In this document: piece by piece, positions 32,901 to 42,490 of the stretch
How positions within the stretch are numbered: position 1 is the first letter of the stretch
How the letters are laid out: each line of letters opens with the position of its first letter
DNA from: Arctopsyche grandis
Taxonomy: Eukaryota; Arthropoda; Insecta; Trichoptera; Hydropsychidae
DNA: 64,000 bases
Direction of reading: 5' to 3'
Assembly (NCBI RefSeq): GCF_051622035.1
Contig: NC_135355.1
Span: 36,375,986-36,439,985 of the forward strand
The notes under the pieces: model-generated
The model's database searches: none
What the model saw: only the letters and a program-made list of their open reading frames with translations
Told to the model about the DNA's origin: nothing
Translations under genes and position numbers: made by a program

Positions 32901-35900
32901 ATAAAGCGATTTTACTCTTTCTTCAATGTACGCCATAACATCACACATCGCAGCTCCGTCTCTGATGTGAGCAGCTCGCATTCCTAGTATTTCAGTGGGG
33001 TTTTTCTTCGCTTTCATGTTTATTATTGGCGAAGGCTTGTACGTCCGTTTTTCTTCAGGCACTGATGTGAAAATTGCTTCACTCACACCCGGAGCAAGAG
33101 TGTACACCGAAGGAAGCAAGACCTTTTTCCATGGTTGAGAAAGTGTACGCAAATCACTCCATATAGAATCGTAGCTGTGAATTCTGTAACATAAATGATT
33201 TTCAACAATAATTATTATACTAACTGAAAGATTTGGCCTTCTTAAATATTCTTACTGACTTTGTAGAATTGGCATTGTAGGCAGAACTAGTATGCAAACT
33301 CAATTTGGCTTCATGATTCATTTTGTTTGGTTCTATATACATGTGAATTTGCTCTTGTGACACTATGAGATAACACTTTGTAACTGGAGTGTAAAATAAG
33401 TCCTTTCCGCGGACATTGAGCAGCCAGGCAATTTCATCGAGAGCTGTCACTACCATTGCATCGATTTTATGATCCCTCAGCTCTTTGCGCAGTTCTTGCA
33501 CTTTTGTTTGCCAAAGTTTACCTAAAAAATATACAAAACAAAAAAAAAACATTTAGCTTACAGTAAGTACAAACATTTTAACCCGCCTAAAGAAAAATAA
33601 TCATTGCACCCAAGATTCAGCAGCAGAAGGAGAAACAGCTTAATAAAACTATGTAGTAATTAAGTTATTCTTTCACAGAAGAAATGCTTTCAATAACGAA
33701 TAAAAGTCTGTTCATATCTATCCAGCACGATCCGTATCCTGCAGGTGTCATGCAAATGCGGATAGTATTCTTTGGTACATTCTATATGGACGCGCATGAG
33801 TGCGTAAATGCGCATGCGCGAATGGAGTATGAATACGTCCATATAATGTACCAAAGAATACTATCCGCACTTGCATGACACCTGCTGGATAGGTATGAGC
33901 AGACCTTAAATCGCTTTTAAATCAGAAAATAGCATTAGGCTGTCTTAGGTTCCATTCTGTGCTCACTATAAGAGCCAATAATGAAACTTCCTTTATATTT
34001 TAAATAAAATATAAATAATTACCAGCGTATTCTTTGGGCTGAACATACATTTGCACTTTGGATATTGGTGGACGATTTTCAGTATTCCATATATAATCGA
34101 CCAGATTCGTAGAAACTTTCACGAGAGTAATTTCCATAATATCTAAAACTTGCTCCCAACGTTCCCATATATGATGAGGAATCAGTTTCGGATCTGCTCC
34201 AACGCGTGCTCCAGACGATAATTGAGTCTGACAAAAGCAGAAGATTACACATCAATGATAATTTAAATTCAGTTAAACGTATATACATATGTATGTAAAT
34301 ATACGAACCCCCAGCCATTGAGACACGGTGTACGATGAACTATCATCCTGCCTCATCAATAGCCAAGAGCAAGCCAATTCAGTATCTGCTTGTTGCCTAT
34401 AACGACCATCCGTCCATAACGCAGCTGAATGGAGTGTGATGGCTGCGATTCCATCACTTCCACTGAATCCGCTTATATATCGCAAACGTCGGTCATGATC
34501 GCTGGGAACTTCACTCTGAAATGAACAAAAACTTATATTACGTTCTTTGACTTTGCTTTTGTCAGTACGGAAGCATATTAAAATCACCTGATGTTCATCA
34601 TAAGATGGTACGATGTAGGCGTCGAGCTCTGCGCCCAGAATTACAGAACGTTTTCTCATTTCTGAACGCAATCGATTTATTCGACTACTCGTATCCATTC
34701 GGGATGCTGGTGGAGTGGCACCATCACTGCATAGAGTCCTGTCCGACCCAGGTACCAATGGAGCAACGTTTCCATTGACGAAACTCTGATAGATGCTACC
34801 TGAAGAAAAAAAAAGTCGTGAAAGTTTCAATCACTTGTTTGGGGGAGAAACGTGAACATGCAGGGGAAAAGTTATTAAACCAGTGGCTATTAACCTTATT
34901 GGAGGTACTGAACCCCATCAGTTTCATATGCGCATTCACCGAACCCTTCTTAAAATTGGAAAAATAAAATATGATTTTTTTCAAATTCAAAACATATGTA
35001 GGTATATATTTTACTGGTGCACAAAATGAACCGTGCATCAACATCACTGTGTTCAAAGAACAAAACCATTAAAACATGATTTTCACACAAAAACATAATA
35101 CTGAATATTTACTGCAAATCAGTGTGGCTTCTGCAGAGACCAGTTCAGAAATGCGCGGCTTTACCTTGGCAAGTGCCACTCTCGTGTCATTTTCGCAACA
35201 AAGTCTCTTCCTTTTCTTCGTTCTTATGTCCAGCATCCTCGAAAAGGATTGCTCGCAAAGATATGTAGTATGTAGTAACAACAGTAGCGTAGCGTGAATT
35301 CCTGGTGCCCCCCCCCCGCAAAATATTTCAAGGCGCCCCCCCCCCCATATTATTTACTTACAGCAAAATAACTTTCCAAATTAATAAATTTATACTTTTT
35401 TTACGTATCGGTATATGTACCTATATATCGAAGTGCATTAATAATTTAATCTGGACGACCAACAAGCAGTGCACAATCTGTTTGAAGTAACTGATGGTGA
35501 ATTTTCCTTAAAAACTTCCCACCTGTTAATGGTGACAGTGAAAAATTTATTGGTTTTAATCATATAATTTTGTTTTATTGTTTACACATTGAAAAAATAT
35601 ATACAAGAATAAGAGAATTCTCAGCAAATAGATTGAAGTGGCACTGACGTATAAAAGATAAAACAAGACGGCAGTCTTCTAGCCCTATTGGGATAGATCA
35701 ATTACACAATGAGGAAGAATTCAAAATATGTATAATAATGTATATAAATACATATAGTACAAATAGGTTGAAAAATAAGAGAAGTTTTTATAAAAATTAT
35801 GGAACAAATTAAAAAATCTGTAAAAAAGGCGCGCTTCGTGGCGACCCCCCGCATTGCGGGGTCTGCGGGTGCGATAGCTACGCCACTGTGTAACAAACGG

Positions 35901-37698
35901 TATGAAAATCTCCAGAGCTTTCTTAGCAATAACAGGGTAGGTTACCATTTGTTGACACCAAAAATTTTGAGAGCTTTGTTGTTCTGTTGAACCTGGCTCT
36001 GTTGAATTTCCGCCGAACCCCTGATACTGACTCACCGAACCCCTGGGGTTCGATCGAACCCAGGTTTAGAGCCACTGTATTAAACCCAATAGTGAAGCTA
36101 ACCAATGGAATACGAGGGGCCTGGCTGTGGGAGGAGTCTCGTCTGAAGTGGAATGAAAGAGATAGTCTGGCTCAACTGGTGGGCTGAAGAGCGGAATGGA
36201 CAAATGGTCGACAACGCGGGAAAATACCAGGCGATCACACTTGTATGGGGCTGAACTAAGCTCGAGAATGGTAGGATGGATACATATGTACATATGTAGG
36301 TTTATGAATGAAACGTTGCATACTCACATTACATAGCCACGATCATCTCGCTGAGTGGATGGTTACATAACAGAAAATTATGATTTGGTTCGATTACCAT
36401 GGAAGATTTAATTTAGGTTTGCTGCTATTACTTTTGAGTAATTAAATAGGTTAATGAGTCTTCAGCTTACATATTATATAAGAAGAGATCTAAATTTTGA
36501 TAAGATTAGATCTTGTCTTTACTATCAAATTATAAGATATGTAGGTGCATAGTATTAAAATAAGTCTTATTTTTTTTGATATATGTAATATTTGTTGAAT
36601 TGAGACATTGATAACACTGAGCAACAAAAAAATCACGTTTTTGAGTTGCCAGAACAGAGACTAACCAATCTTTACTAAGTTTGACCCACTGAATTCGAAT
36701 ATGTTAATGATTTTTGTTGATTAGTGATCGTTTATGAGATATGAGCGTTTAAAAAAATGCGTGATTTTTATAATTTTTTGGCTTTTGCGGTCTTTAACTC
36801 GAATATAGTATTGATATGCTCAATGTGAGTATTATAACCAATAGTCAGATGTTTTTTCTATTGATTGTGATTTTTTATTGTTTTAAAATACTTATAATTA
36901 ATTGTCTAGTGAATTTTAAAAGTCAAAAATATTTTTTTTACGGATTTTTTCTCCGTGCTATTTTGCATTTGTTTGGTCAGTTTTTTATTTCAACACGTTT
37001 ATAAAGATTGATTTTCTATCTACATATTTTTTATTTTTATCTAAACATATAACTCAAGCAGTAATTGCTAAGAAAGACTTTCATTCAGTTTCCGGGAGCG
37101 TACACTAGGACCTGCCATCATCATTAAAAATCATTCAGTGGGTCAAATTTAGTAAAGATTGGTTAGTCTCCGTTCTGGTAATTTTTTTTGTTGCTCAGTG
37201 TAATCAAAGTTATTTATGTTTATTGTTTATGATTGTGCTTTTACTAAAATAATAAAATCATCAAACGCCAAATTTGATTGACGTACTCGTAGCTTATTTT
37301 CTATTCTTGACTATTCTTTTATATATTCTGAATATTCTAGTTTATTTTTTATTCTATTTTATTCGTAGTTTATTTATTATTTATGAACCACACGAAGGTC
37401 GCCATTGTAATAAAAAAGCAAAAAACATTGTATAAACCGTTTCAATTATTCATCACGAAAAAAATTGACAGCGTATACCTGTTGTAAAATAGAATAGATC
37501 TACAATCTACACGGACTAACAAAAAAAAGAATCCAATTTTTTTTACAATACACAAAGGGACAAAAATTCCAAACAAATATGATGCTTTTCATACCCCATG
37601 TTGCGGGTTTCACGAAGGGTGTAGTTTTCGTCTGGCGTGACGTCAACAACTACTAGGAATACATATCCAAAGAGCAACAAATAACAGCATGGCCGCAT
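26924..37698 (-). CDS. XPNPEP2: Membrane-type Xaa-Pro aminopeptidase (M24B), about 11 exons
   Basis: It cleaves N-terminal X-Pro bonds using two metal ions. Exons in transcript order: 37595-37698 (provisional signal peptide), 34588-34795, 34309-34515, 34023-34227, 33260-33521, 32916-33183, 32628-32841, 32330-32563, 31611-31679, 27209-27387, 26924-27136. They sum to 2163 nt (720 aa plus stop) with consistent phases. Two creatinase-like N-terminal domains (AYIVPSYDEHQ, SGFSGSDGIAAI, WTDGRY, VTALDEIAWLLNVRG) precede the catalytic domain. Its metal ligands are Asp483 (LDSGGQY), Asp494 (GTTDVTRT), His557 (STGHGIG), Glu591 (NEPGYYEEG) and Glu605 (VRLENV). The spacings 11, 63, 34 and 14 match human XPNPEP1. 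A hydrophobic N-terminus and a hydrophobic C-terminal tail (ending LFASNYLIVALSLCF then six residues) suggest a GPI-anchored ectoenzyme like XPNPEP2. The cytosolic XPNPEP1 type is less likely. The first exon and the acceptor choice at 34795/34799 are uncertain. Confidence 0.92.
27543..30371 (-). CDS. LINE ORF2: endonuclease-reverse transcriptase
   Basis: The open frame runs 942 codons directly after a UAG (30372-30374). EN residues are visible: Asn9 (INVQS), Glu about 36 (GLSETH), the VIYRSP block, the GDWNFNW block and the catalytic GDHSIV near residue 155-215. The RT domain follows with RPINMLP, SGFRVKHSTE, FLDFKRAF, GVPQGSKLGPLLF, the FADD catalytic box and a GVYIDSGLNF-type block. The C-terminal part has KMQKIQNKAMRAIL. 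No ATG precedes the EN core; the first Met lies well inside EN (IIMFGDWN). Initiation at an AUG of its own would therefore lose the catalytic N-terminus. Expression probably depends on readthrough of, or reinitiation at, the ORF1 stop. No internal stop is seen, so it may be functional. Confidence 0.93.
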   Translation of the reverse strand, partial: QPPKGIGINVQSFFAHKDEVWSLTVSQKPLFIGLSETHVTSDFEDFELNIDGYCVLRCDSNSRHTGGVLLYLRDDLSYGNVIVNKVDGEFWTIGVDLLVNGVTVFLLVIYRSPNGRSGRFLKFLEELSERSIDVSKNIIMFGDWNFNWLQTEEFYVKKLRNWVNELGFKQKVTEATRVNNLSSSLIDLVITNIMDLRCEVKDVPKIGDHSIVNMFLGQRFSNGGLKNMQVTERENIDYQLMNELLKECVWGKDGDSVNEMWEIMYRNITYSKSKCVKTTRIMHKHKLKPWFTKEVKESLVDKNVSYKRYKIIKAMDGIQLEKAWLEYKRKRNKCVNVLRNAKRDWHERNIDGAKKDPTKMWRIIKTLISGGKNVSLNELEVEGVVYNDKEDMVERLNEFYINSVNDIVNSIQTRHNSVNDDINLGLNKFERFKLVEMEGLNGVLKGMKSVSSMDGLTLDILINTWDMVGPQLLKLINESLEVGSVPDAWKVSTIVPVPKVTGTHKASEMRPINMLPIVEKMLEEIVMIQLKEFISINDCLVVEQSGFRVKHSTETAIQLVVSDWMETMDESSMVVGAVFLDFKRAFETVDRNILLQKLYKLGINGIVLKWLQSYLNNRRQRVKIDKVLSSEFVTPHGVPQGSKLGPLLFILYINDIVKVIKMCKIHLFADDTLIYIIGKNVDVMSEILNIELNYVNDWLCENKLKLNVNKTKMMWLNGKNKNILNEIRIDDKLIEKVENIKYLGVYIDSGLNFKMHADYIIKKMARKVGVLCRLRNILSKKSKILVFNSIVLPHVVYCATVLNLFSGQDLEKMQKIQNKAMRAILNVSRFKSIGSMLDELGWMSIRISLNISTLSFVYKLDHKLLPKYFDDYIIRNRDKHSFYTRNKDKLVVSRVRKNKTAGGVFHRGVLMYNALPECVRSAKNMDAFLRGAKRHLCEGQYI
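30372..30996 (-). CDS. LINE ORF1, C-terminal part with zinc knuckles
   Basis: It is in the same frame as ORF2 and ends at UAG 30372-30374. It has two canonical C-x2-C-x4-H-x4-C knuckles (CLNCYGFNHKAVDC, CAKCGEEGHKSEGC) and a third divergent one starting CNNC. Upstream is an RRM-like nucleic-acid-binding segment, as in ORF1p of related LINEs. It joins the N-terminal part (30994-31452) only if one A is removed from an A8 run near 31003-31010. Confidence 0.85.
30994..31452 (-). CDS. LINE ORF1, N-terminal part, out of frame with the rest
   Basis: It starts MASERISEVI at 31452 and is rich in Lys, Asn and Glu with coiled-coil-like heptads (residues about 15-95). It stops shortly after GIQGVKKNR. 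Skipping one base in the A run just before that stop would continue as a GKGG-containing segment in the frame of the zinc-knuckle part. ORF1 is therefore split by a 1-nt indel, a sequencing error, or a programmed shift. Confidence 0.75.
   Translation of the reverse strand: MASERISEVITIEKKIMDILTTKTNSISNDNKTFLITSVKKLVEYICENENNDKEQFLDVICELRSEFKNLKNNIQKDINIIKTNSELNILKSVNKSENSLSYANALKKNNKDITIIVPKKIQETDKTKEECKSLIKPKELKIGIQGVKKNR
31760..32318. mobile_element. TIR element with 33-bp subterminal tandem repeats (aminopeptidase intron)
   Basis: Ends TGGTTGTGGCTATTTGCAGG / CCTGCAAATAGCCACAACCA are perfect inverted repeats. Each end carries three tandem units of about 33 bp (GGCTATTTGCAGG... with CTGCGAATTATT), inverted at the other end. 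An inner inverted pair GGCGCAAAGCCTTCTGCGCA follows. No transposase is present. The right end lies only 5 bp from the splice donor motif of exon 32330-32563. Target duplication is not clear. Confidence 0.75.
33706..33908. mobile_element. Palindromic MITE in aminopeptidase intron
   Basis: Arms share GTGTCATGCAA, TGCGGATAGTATTCTTTGG and ATATGGACG words in reversed order (33745-33800 against 33835-33880). Outer ends TATCCAGCA / TGCTGGATA also pair. The left arm carries a 14-bp extra segment. The centre is rich in GCGCATGCGC. It is non-coding. Confidence 0.75.
35282..35888 (+). mobile_element. hAT-like non-autonomous element, copy A
   Basis: Ends CAGTAGCGTAGCGTGAATT / ...CTACGCCACTG. The flanks AGTAACAA and TGTAACAA form an 8-bp duplication with one mismatch (35274-35281, 35889-35896). 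An 8-bp duplication with CAGTGGCG-type ends is the hAT pattern. It is homologous, in opposite orientation, to 44125-44736, with the same poly-C tracts near the end and GCGCGCTTCGTGGCG near the other. It carries no transposase. Confidence 0.82.
36615..37200. mobile_element. Fold-back element CACTGAGCAAC, copy 3
   Basis: It starts CACTGAGCAAC, ends GTTGCTCAGTG, and has TAA on both sides (36612-36614, 37201-37203). It shares the [22 protein letters not shown] stretch of the other copies. The right arm is mostly deleted, so the palindrome is largely lost. Confidence 0.82.
37595..37698 (-). CDS. Provisional signal-peptide exon of the aminopeptidase
   Basis: The frame begins MRPCCYLLLFGYVFLVVVD, a good secretory signal. 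It continues to RNMG before a GTATGA donor at 37594. The exon leaves phase 2. That fits the next exon only if the second of two close acceptors is used (TAG ending at 34796 rather than CAG ending at 34800); the first would create an immediate stop. With it the whole CDS is divisible by three. Another unseen exon could lie between. Confidence 0.4.
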
Positions 37699-37959
37699 GT
37701 TTATGTAAACAAAATAAACCACACATCCTGCTTCACATGTGTTGAGGAGAAGAAAAAACGTGCACAAAAAACCGACCTATAAACGAAAGGGTTGATTAAT
37801 GAACGTGTGAAAATGCCAAGATGACGTAGAAAACGTCGTAGGATCGCATGAGAGCTCGGAAGATCTTGAAAGGAGCACGACATTCCAACCATGGCGTCAC
37901 CAAAGGACTTCGTCCTGTTTTTTGAAACGCAATTCAGTATACATTAAAAATATACATGT

Positions 37960-39180
37960 CCATAAACTATGTAAATACACAGATATTAGAATCGACGATA
38001 TAATGTGAGTTCAAATAATTTCAAATGCCATTTATATCATGTATGTACAACCAGAGACATTTTAGGATATATCGTATGTGTGTATAGTCCTGTATTCCCA
38101 AAGGGATGGAGTATCCTGTTTCGTATTAGGGTGTCATAATGTGTGATAAAGAAACTCGGACGCACAGTGCACACGCAATCTGGAATGTCCTTCTCGCACA
38201 GGATTCGCTTTCTCCTATACTGGGAGTGGGTCCTTGATCAATTATTTTCACTAGGTCAAAATTCCCAGGATGCTATATGTAAGCAGAAAGTGACAATACC
38301 AGTGTGTGTATATACAAGCCTTCGGAATTATAATAAAAAGGCGAACATCTTCCATCTGATGATGATGCGTCGCTTGCATGAAATCTAGGACGATCATGTT
38401 TTTTTTTTTATTGTTTACAGCGTGTAACGTCATGATAAGTGAGAAAGAATTAGAATAACCTCGAGCACGAAGTTTCTTTTGTATTATGATGTAACCGCTT
38501 CAATTTTAGCGCAAGGGTAGCATGCGGTGTGGGGATGTAGCCGGTTACAAGACGTTTCGCGTCGTGAAGGGCGACGAGAGGGAAACGAAGAAAGGGAACG
38601 CGAGCCGGAATGCCGACTGCAGGACATCGAGCGAAAGTTAAATAATAAAAGAAAAAAGTGCGTGTGCGTGAGAACAATAGAATGCCCCCTTTTTGTATTG
38701 GGCAGACATGAGGGATGAGGAGGTGTACGCCTGTGAAGGGCAAATTGCGTCCCACGTTGTTGGGTACATACTTGGTGGTAGACGCCGGTCGTCGAGCGTA
38801 TCCTTTTTTCCCCCACAAAGGATGCTCCTTGTCAGCTGACCCTCCGAACAATGGCACACGTAAACAATTACACCAGGGTGTCAGTATGTGGCATATGGTG
38901 AAAATATATCGTTCGAAGTTTGACCCGAACTGCTCATATTCATATACGTTGGGTAGAGTCGTTAAAAAACACGATAGTTTTTATCCTAATATACATACAT
39001 ATATAGTATAGTTTGATTTTCGAATATCCCTTGAGTACTAATATAAGTGGCGCCCATGTAAATAAAGGTGCCACTTTAGTATGATGTCTACTTTAGCCAG
39101 AGAAATGTTATAATTAGACTGCGGATAGAGATTGTGCTTTTTCCAGTGTTATGTGGTATGATCTTATAACTAAAGGCCGG
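37960..39180. other. Intergenic region with a GC-richer island
   Basis: About 38450-38880 is less AT-rich than its surroundings and contains purine-rich runs on the plus strand (GACGAGAGGGAAACGAAG). It might be the 5' flank or a non-coding first exon of the aminopeptidase gene, or an unrecognised LTR. No protein match is evident in either strand's short frames. Confidence 0.35.
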
Positions 39181-39182
39181 AT

Positions 39183-39660
39183 AACCAGGGTGCCGCGTAT
39201 TGTTCAAATGTTGTAAATGCATTGTTAAAGGTTTGCCGAAACTTTTTTACAAAGGATTTACAACAATGGAACAATGAGCGGCACCTTGGCTATCCTACCT
39301 CTACTTATAACGTTATAACTAGAGGTAGGATAGTCACAGTGCTATCCATTGTTCGGCAAACCTTTAACAATGCATTTACAACCTTTGAACAATACACGGC
39401 CCCCTCAGGCTCCGGTGACTAGTTATAACTAGTCACCGGACCCAGAAGGTGCCGCAAATTGTTCAAAGGTTGTTAAAGGTTTGCCGAACCTTTTTTACAA
39501 AGGATTTACAACAAAGGAATAATGAGCGGCACCTTGGCTATCCTACCTCTACTTATAACGTTATAACTAGTCACCGGACCCAGAAGGTGCCGCGTATTGT
39601 TCAAAGGTATGATAGTAATGATGTTAATGTATAGCACTGTGACTATCCTACCTCTAGACT
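39183..39660. repeat. Cluster of hairpin MITEs
   Basis: Three or more copies or half copies of a palindromic element sit head to head. The recurrent core is TTGTTCAAAGGTTGTAAATG, AACAATGCATT/TTAAAGGTTTGCCGAACC, TTTACAAAGGATTTACAACA. Outer blocks are GGACCCAGAAGGTGCCGC and GGCACCTTGGCTATCC. Palindromic junctions (CTTATAACGTTATAA, GTGACTAGTTATAACTAG) separate them. Related copies occur at 41466, 45621, 63172 and 63658. Confidence 0.75.
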
Positions 39661-39894
39661 AATCAGTAATCACCGAGACTCTTCACAAGTGTGTTAGTAT
39701 GGTACATAAAAATATGTAAAAAGGTGATATACGGAAAGAAACAAGCGTTGTGACTCCGACTCCGACTCCGATTCAAAACTTCGACTACAAGTTGAAAGAT
39801 TTTAGTAAGATTGACTTTTCCTGCCAACGTATAAAATTGTAAGTAACAAAAATAAGAAGAGGTTAGTAATAGTAGCGACTTTCAAAATATAAAA

Positions 39895-40317
39895 AAACTA
39901 GTAGTTTTACCCGGCTTCGCCTGGTATTTGTAATATAAACCGCTTAAACATGGCTAATCTAATAGTAAAAATTTTGTTGTAATCAGTGATTACAACAAAA
40001 TGTCTACACCCTTCAGGTATAAACACAGATTACCTAAACACAATCTGCTTTAGGTCATCGACTTTAGTGAGTCTTTAATTAATATTATGTATTAGATGTA
40101 TTATGAGCATTTATAAGAATTGTAAATAGATTTTTGAGCTCTTTTTCCTATTATGCTGTACATTAACATTAGAATAATATAATACTATGATTACTAACAA
40201 AATTAAATTAAAATTGTCAAATAGAAAATGATCAGTAGATCAGTAGCTATTAAAAGAGATATAAGATGTATTGTGAACATAATTTAGTAATAACAAAAAG
40301 CATTTAAAAATCAAAAA
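39895..40317 (+). mobile_element. Retroposon fragments: ACCCGG-start element and LINE 3' end
   Basis: The block 39895-39983 begins TAGTAGTTTTACCCGGCTTC; its inverted relative lies at 47390-47450. From 39986 the sequence matches the RT tail and 3' UTR of the Jockey-like LINE at about 1565-1896. It is 5' truncated, non-coding, and ends near 40317. Confidence 0.7.
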
Positions 40318-40953
40318 AATATTTTTATGTGCCTTAATGTACTCGTACATAATCTCATTGTCTGTTTACCATATTTCCTTATAATACAGATTTGAAATTA
40401 GTTTGCATTAGATAAATAGGTAACTTCATCGTTCAAATTATCAAATTTTTCTGCCAAATTCTGAAATATATACGTGAAAAAAAACCACGAAATCATCAAA
40501 AAATTATACATGATAAAAAACCGATGAAGGCGAGCAACGTTGCTCGTGCAACAAGCTAGATTTTACTAGGAGACAATGAATTGCGATGAAAAACGGTGCA
40601 AAAATCACATGGCGAGTGGGAGTGTTGTCGGCAGAAACCCAGCGACAGGATAACATAATACAGTGAAGATAGATCGACCGCTATTTATTACTAGAAAAAG
40701 TTTTTCGGCAGTACAGTTTAGAAAACAGAATGTCAAAGAGGCTTGTATAATTCGTGAATATGATTAGGAAGTCAGCTATTCGAGTAGGCAACAAACGAGA
40801 ACCAGTGGCGAACGGGATATCACGCCATTCTCGCTTAGACTTAGTCTATTATCATATCTGCGATTATTTATACTATATTCAGTGGAAAATTTTTGCTCAT
40901 TCGGTGCGTGGGACTCCAAACTCCTATAATTACTAATGATAAGTTATTGATAG
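40318..40953. other. Unassigned sequence
   Basis: AT-rich. A GCGAGCAACGTTGCTCG palindrome lies near 40530, matching the start/end region of the ACCCGG-type retroposons. No gene is supported. Confidence 0.45.
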
Positions 40954-41095
40954 CACTGAGCAACAAAAAAATTACCGAAGCGGAAACTAGTCAATATTTA
41001 CTAAAGTTGACTCACTGAATTAGAATATGACAACAACTTTTGTTGACTTGCTCTCGCTTAAGAGATGAGCGCTTAAAAAAATGAAATACAGCAAA
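40954..41095. mobile_element. Half copy of CACTGAGCAAC fold-back element
   Basis: It begins CACTGAGCAACAAAAAAATT and follows the left arm of the family through GAGATGAGCGCTTAAAAAAATG. It then breaks off against a LINE fragment. Confidence 0.75.
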
Positions 41096-41440
41096 AAAAA
41101 AAATAAATATGAAAGAAGCGAGCACCGCATGGTAATATAATAAAAGCAATATGTAGTAAATATAAATAAAACAACGCATGACAATGAATCAACCACAGAT
41201 TTGCTTCTTCAACATAGCCCTAAAAGTACTGATAGAATTAATCAGGGCATTCATCTGTATAATCGTAAAGACGGCATATTCGTGTAGTTGTACCATTAAA
41301 TGAAGTATTATTATCAAAATTTGGTGGATAAAAAAGATTTGAACATCTAGTGACCCGAGTATTGATATTAAAACTAATATCTGACAAAAAAGATGTATCA
41401 AAGTCACCATTAACTATTATGTGTAAGAGTAATAAATCAC
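41096..41440 (-). mobile_element. LINE fragment, RT C-terminus (family of 43817-45357)
   Basis: On the minus strand one frame reads NLFYPP and NGTTTRICR-like words, close to NLFYPP and NSGIVRICR in the copy at 44.7-45.4 kb. The 3' UTR shares GAGCACC(A/G)CATGGT with that copy. It is heavily truncated and frameshifted. Confidence 0.7.
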
Positions 41441-41465
41441 AAAACTGCTATGACTCATAGCTAGA

Positions 41466-41650
41466 CACCGGATAGTCACAGTGCTATCCATTGTTCCATT
41501 GCTGTAAATCCTTCGTAAAAAAGGTTCGGCAAACCTTTAACAATGCATTTACAACCTTTGAACAATACGCGGCACCCTCTGGGTCCGATGTCTACTCATA
41601 GCCTATGAGACAAAATAATGATTAGTCACCGGAGCCTGAGGGGGCCGTGG
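41466..41650. repeat. Hairpin MITE copy
   Basis: Contains CACCGGATAGTCACAGTGC, TTGTTCCATTGCTGTAAATC, TTCGGCAAACCTTTAACAAT and GAACAATACGCGGCACCCTC. It is the same palindromic family as at 39183 and 45621. Confidence 0.75.
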
Positions 41651-41719
41651 CGAAACTCAAGACGCTGAATAACTTGAGATTAGATTAGTAAGAGATATAG
41701 GAAAGGAGATACCATTCTT

Positions 41720-41905
41720 ATTGGCAACCTTACCCATTTTCAGCAATCTCGAGTTTCGCTGAATCTGTCTTTCGATGTACATATCTGTGGGTGTTAATCG
41801 ATATGCATTTACTTTGTATTATACTTATATCAAACGTACAATGTTTCTGGCCAGGAAGGCGCATTAGGGTTACCTGGCCTTTCTCGTATAGATTAAAAAA
41901 AAAAT
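41720..41905 (+). mobile_element. SINE body/tail without tRNA head
   Basis: Matches the body and tail of the SINE at 810-1170 from the TTGGCAACCTTACCC block to CTGGCCAGGAAGGCGCATTA. The tail ends in an A-rich run. Confidence 0.75.
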
Positions 41906-42490
41906 CGAGCAAGAGTAAACTACCAATTCCGGTTGAGGGATGCTTACCGAATTTTATACATAACTTGGTTATTACGCTTAAACTTCTAGATATGAAATTT
42001 AAGTTCAATAAACAAAAGGTTTCTGAGAAAAACATAAAAAAACCTCGATTCTCTAGAGTAAAAGTACTACTTCCGGTTCAGATGAAAATATTAAAAAAAT
42101 ATAAGGTTATAAAAATTATTATTTCTATTACATGTAAAAAAGATTTAATCCCATTAATGTAGGGGTTTGGGAGATAATTTAATTCAAAAACTTAAAAAAA
42201 AGAGGACACCTATAAGGGGAGGTACCATTTCCGGTCAACTTAAAAATTTAAAAAAAAATTACATCGTGTCGATAAGAATTTCAGTAACCGATACTAAGTT
42301 TCGGTTCGATAGGACTAACGGTGTTCAAAAAATCCCCAAAATACACAGACACACACACACACACACATTTTTTCTAGATCATGAAAACGTGATCAGTAAT
42401 CGATTCTGAGTTCGAATCAGTCAAAATCTCGAGGTCGAATTTTCGCATGATCACAAAACTTCATCTATTGTTACTACGTACATAGATAAA
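41900..42490. repeat. Dispersed repeat, inverted copy of 16105-16620
   Basis: The reverse complement matches the repeat in IFT172 intron 21. A (CA)n run at about 42347-42366 is internal. No coding sequence is present. Confidence 0.65.

Larger units (their letters stand above)
34800..37594. other. Long intron 1 of the aminopeptidase gene
   Basis: This interval separates the provisional signal-peptide exon from exon 2. It holds the hAT-like element (35282-35888) and the fold-back element (36615-37200). Between them, 35890-36610 has no supported exon; short open frames there look random. Confidence 0.45.
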
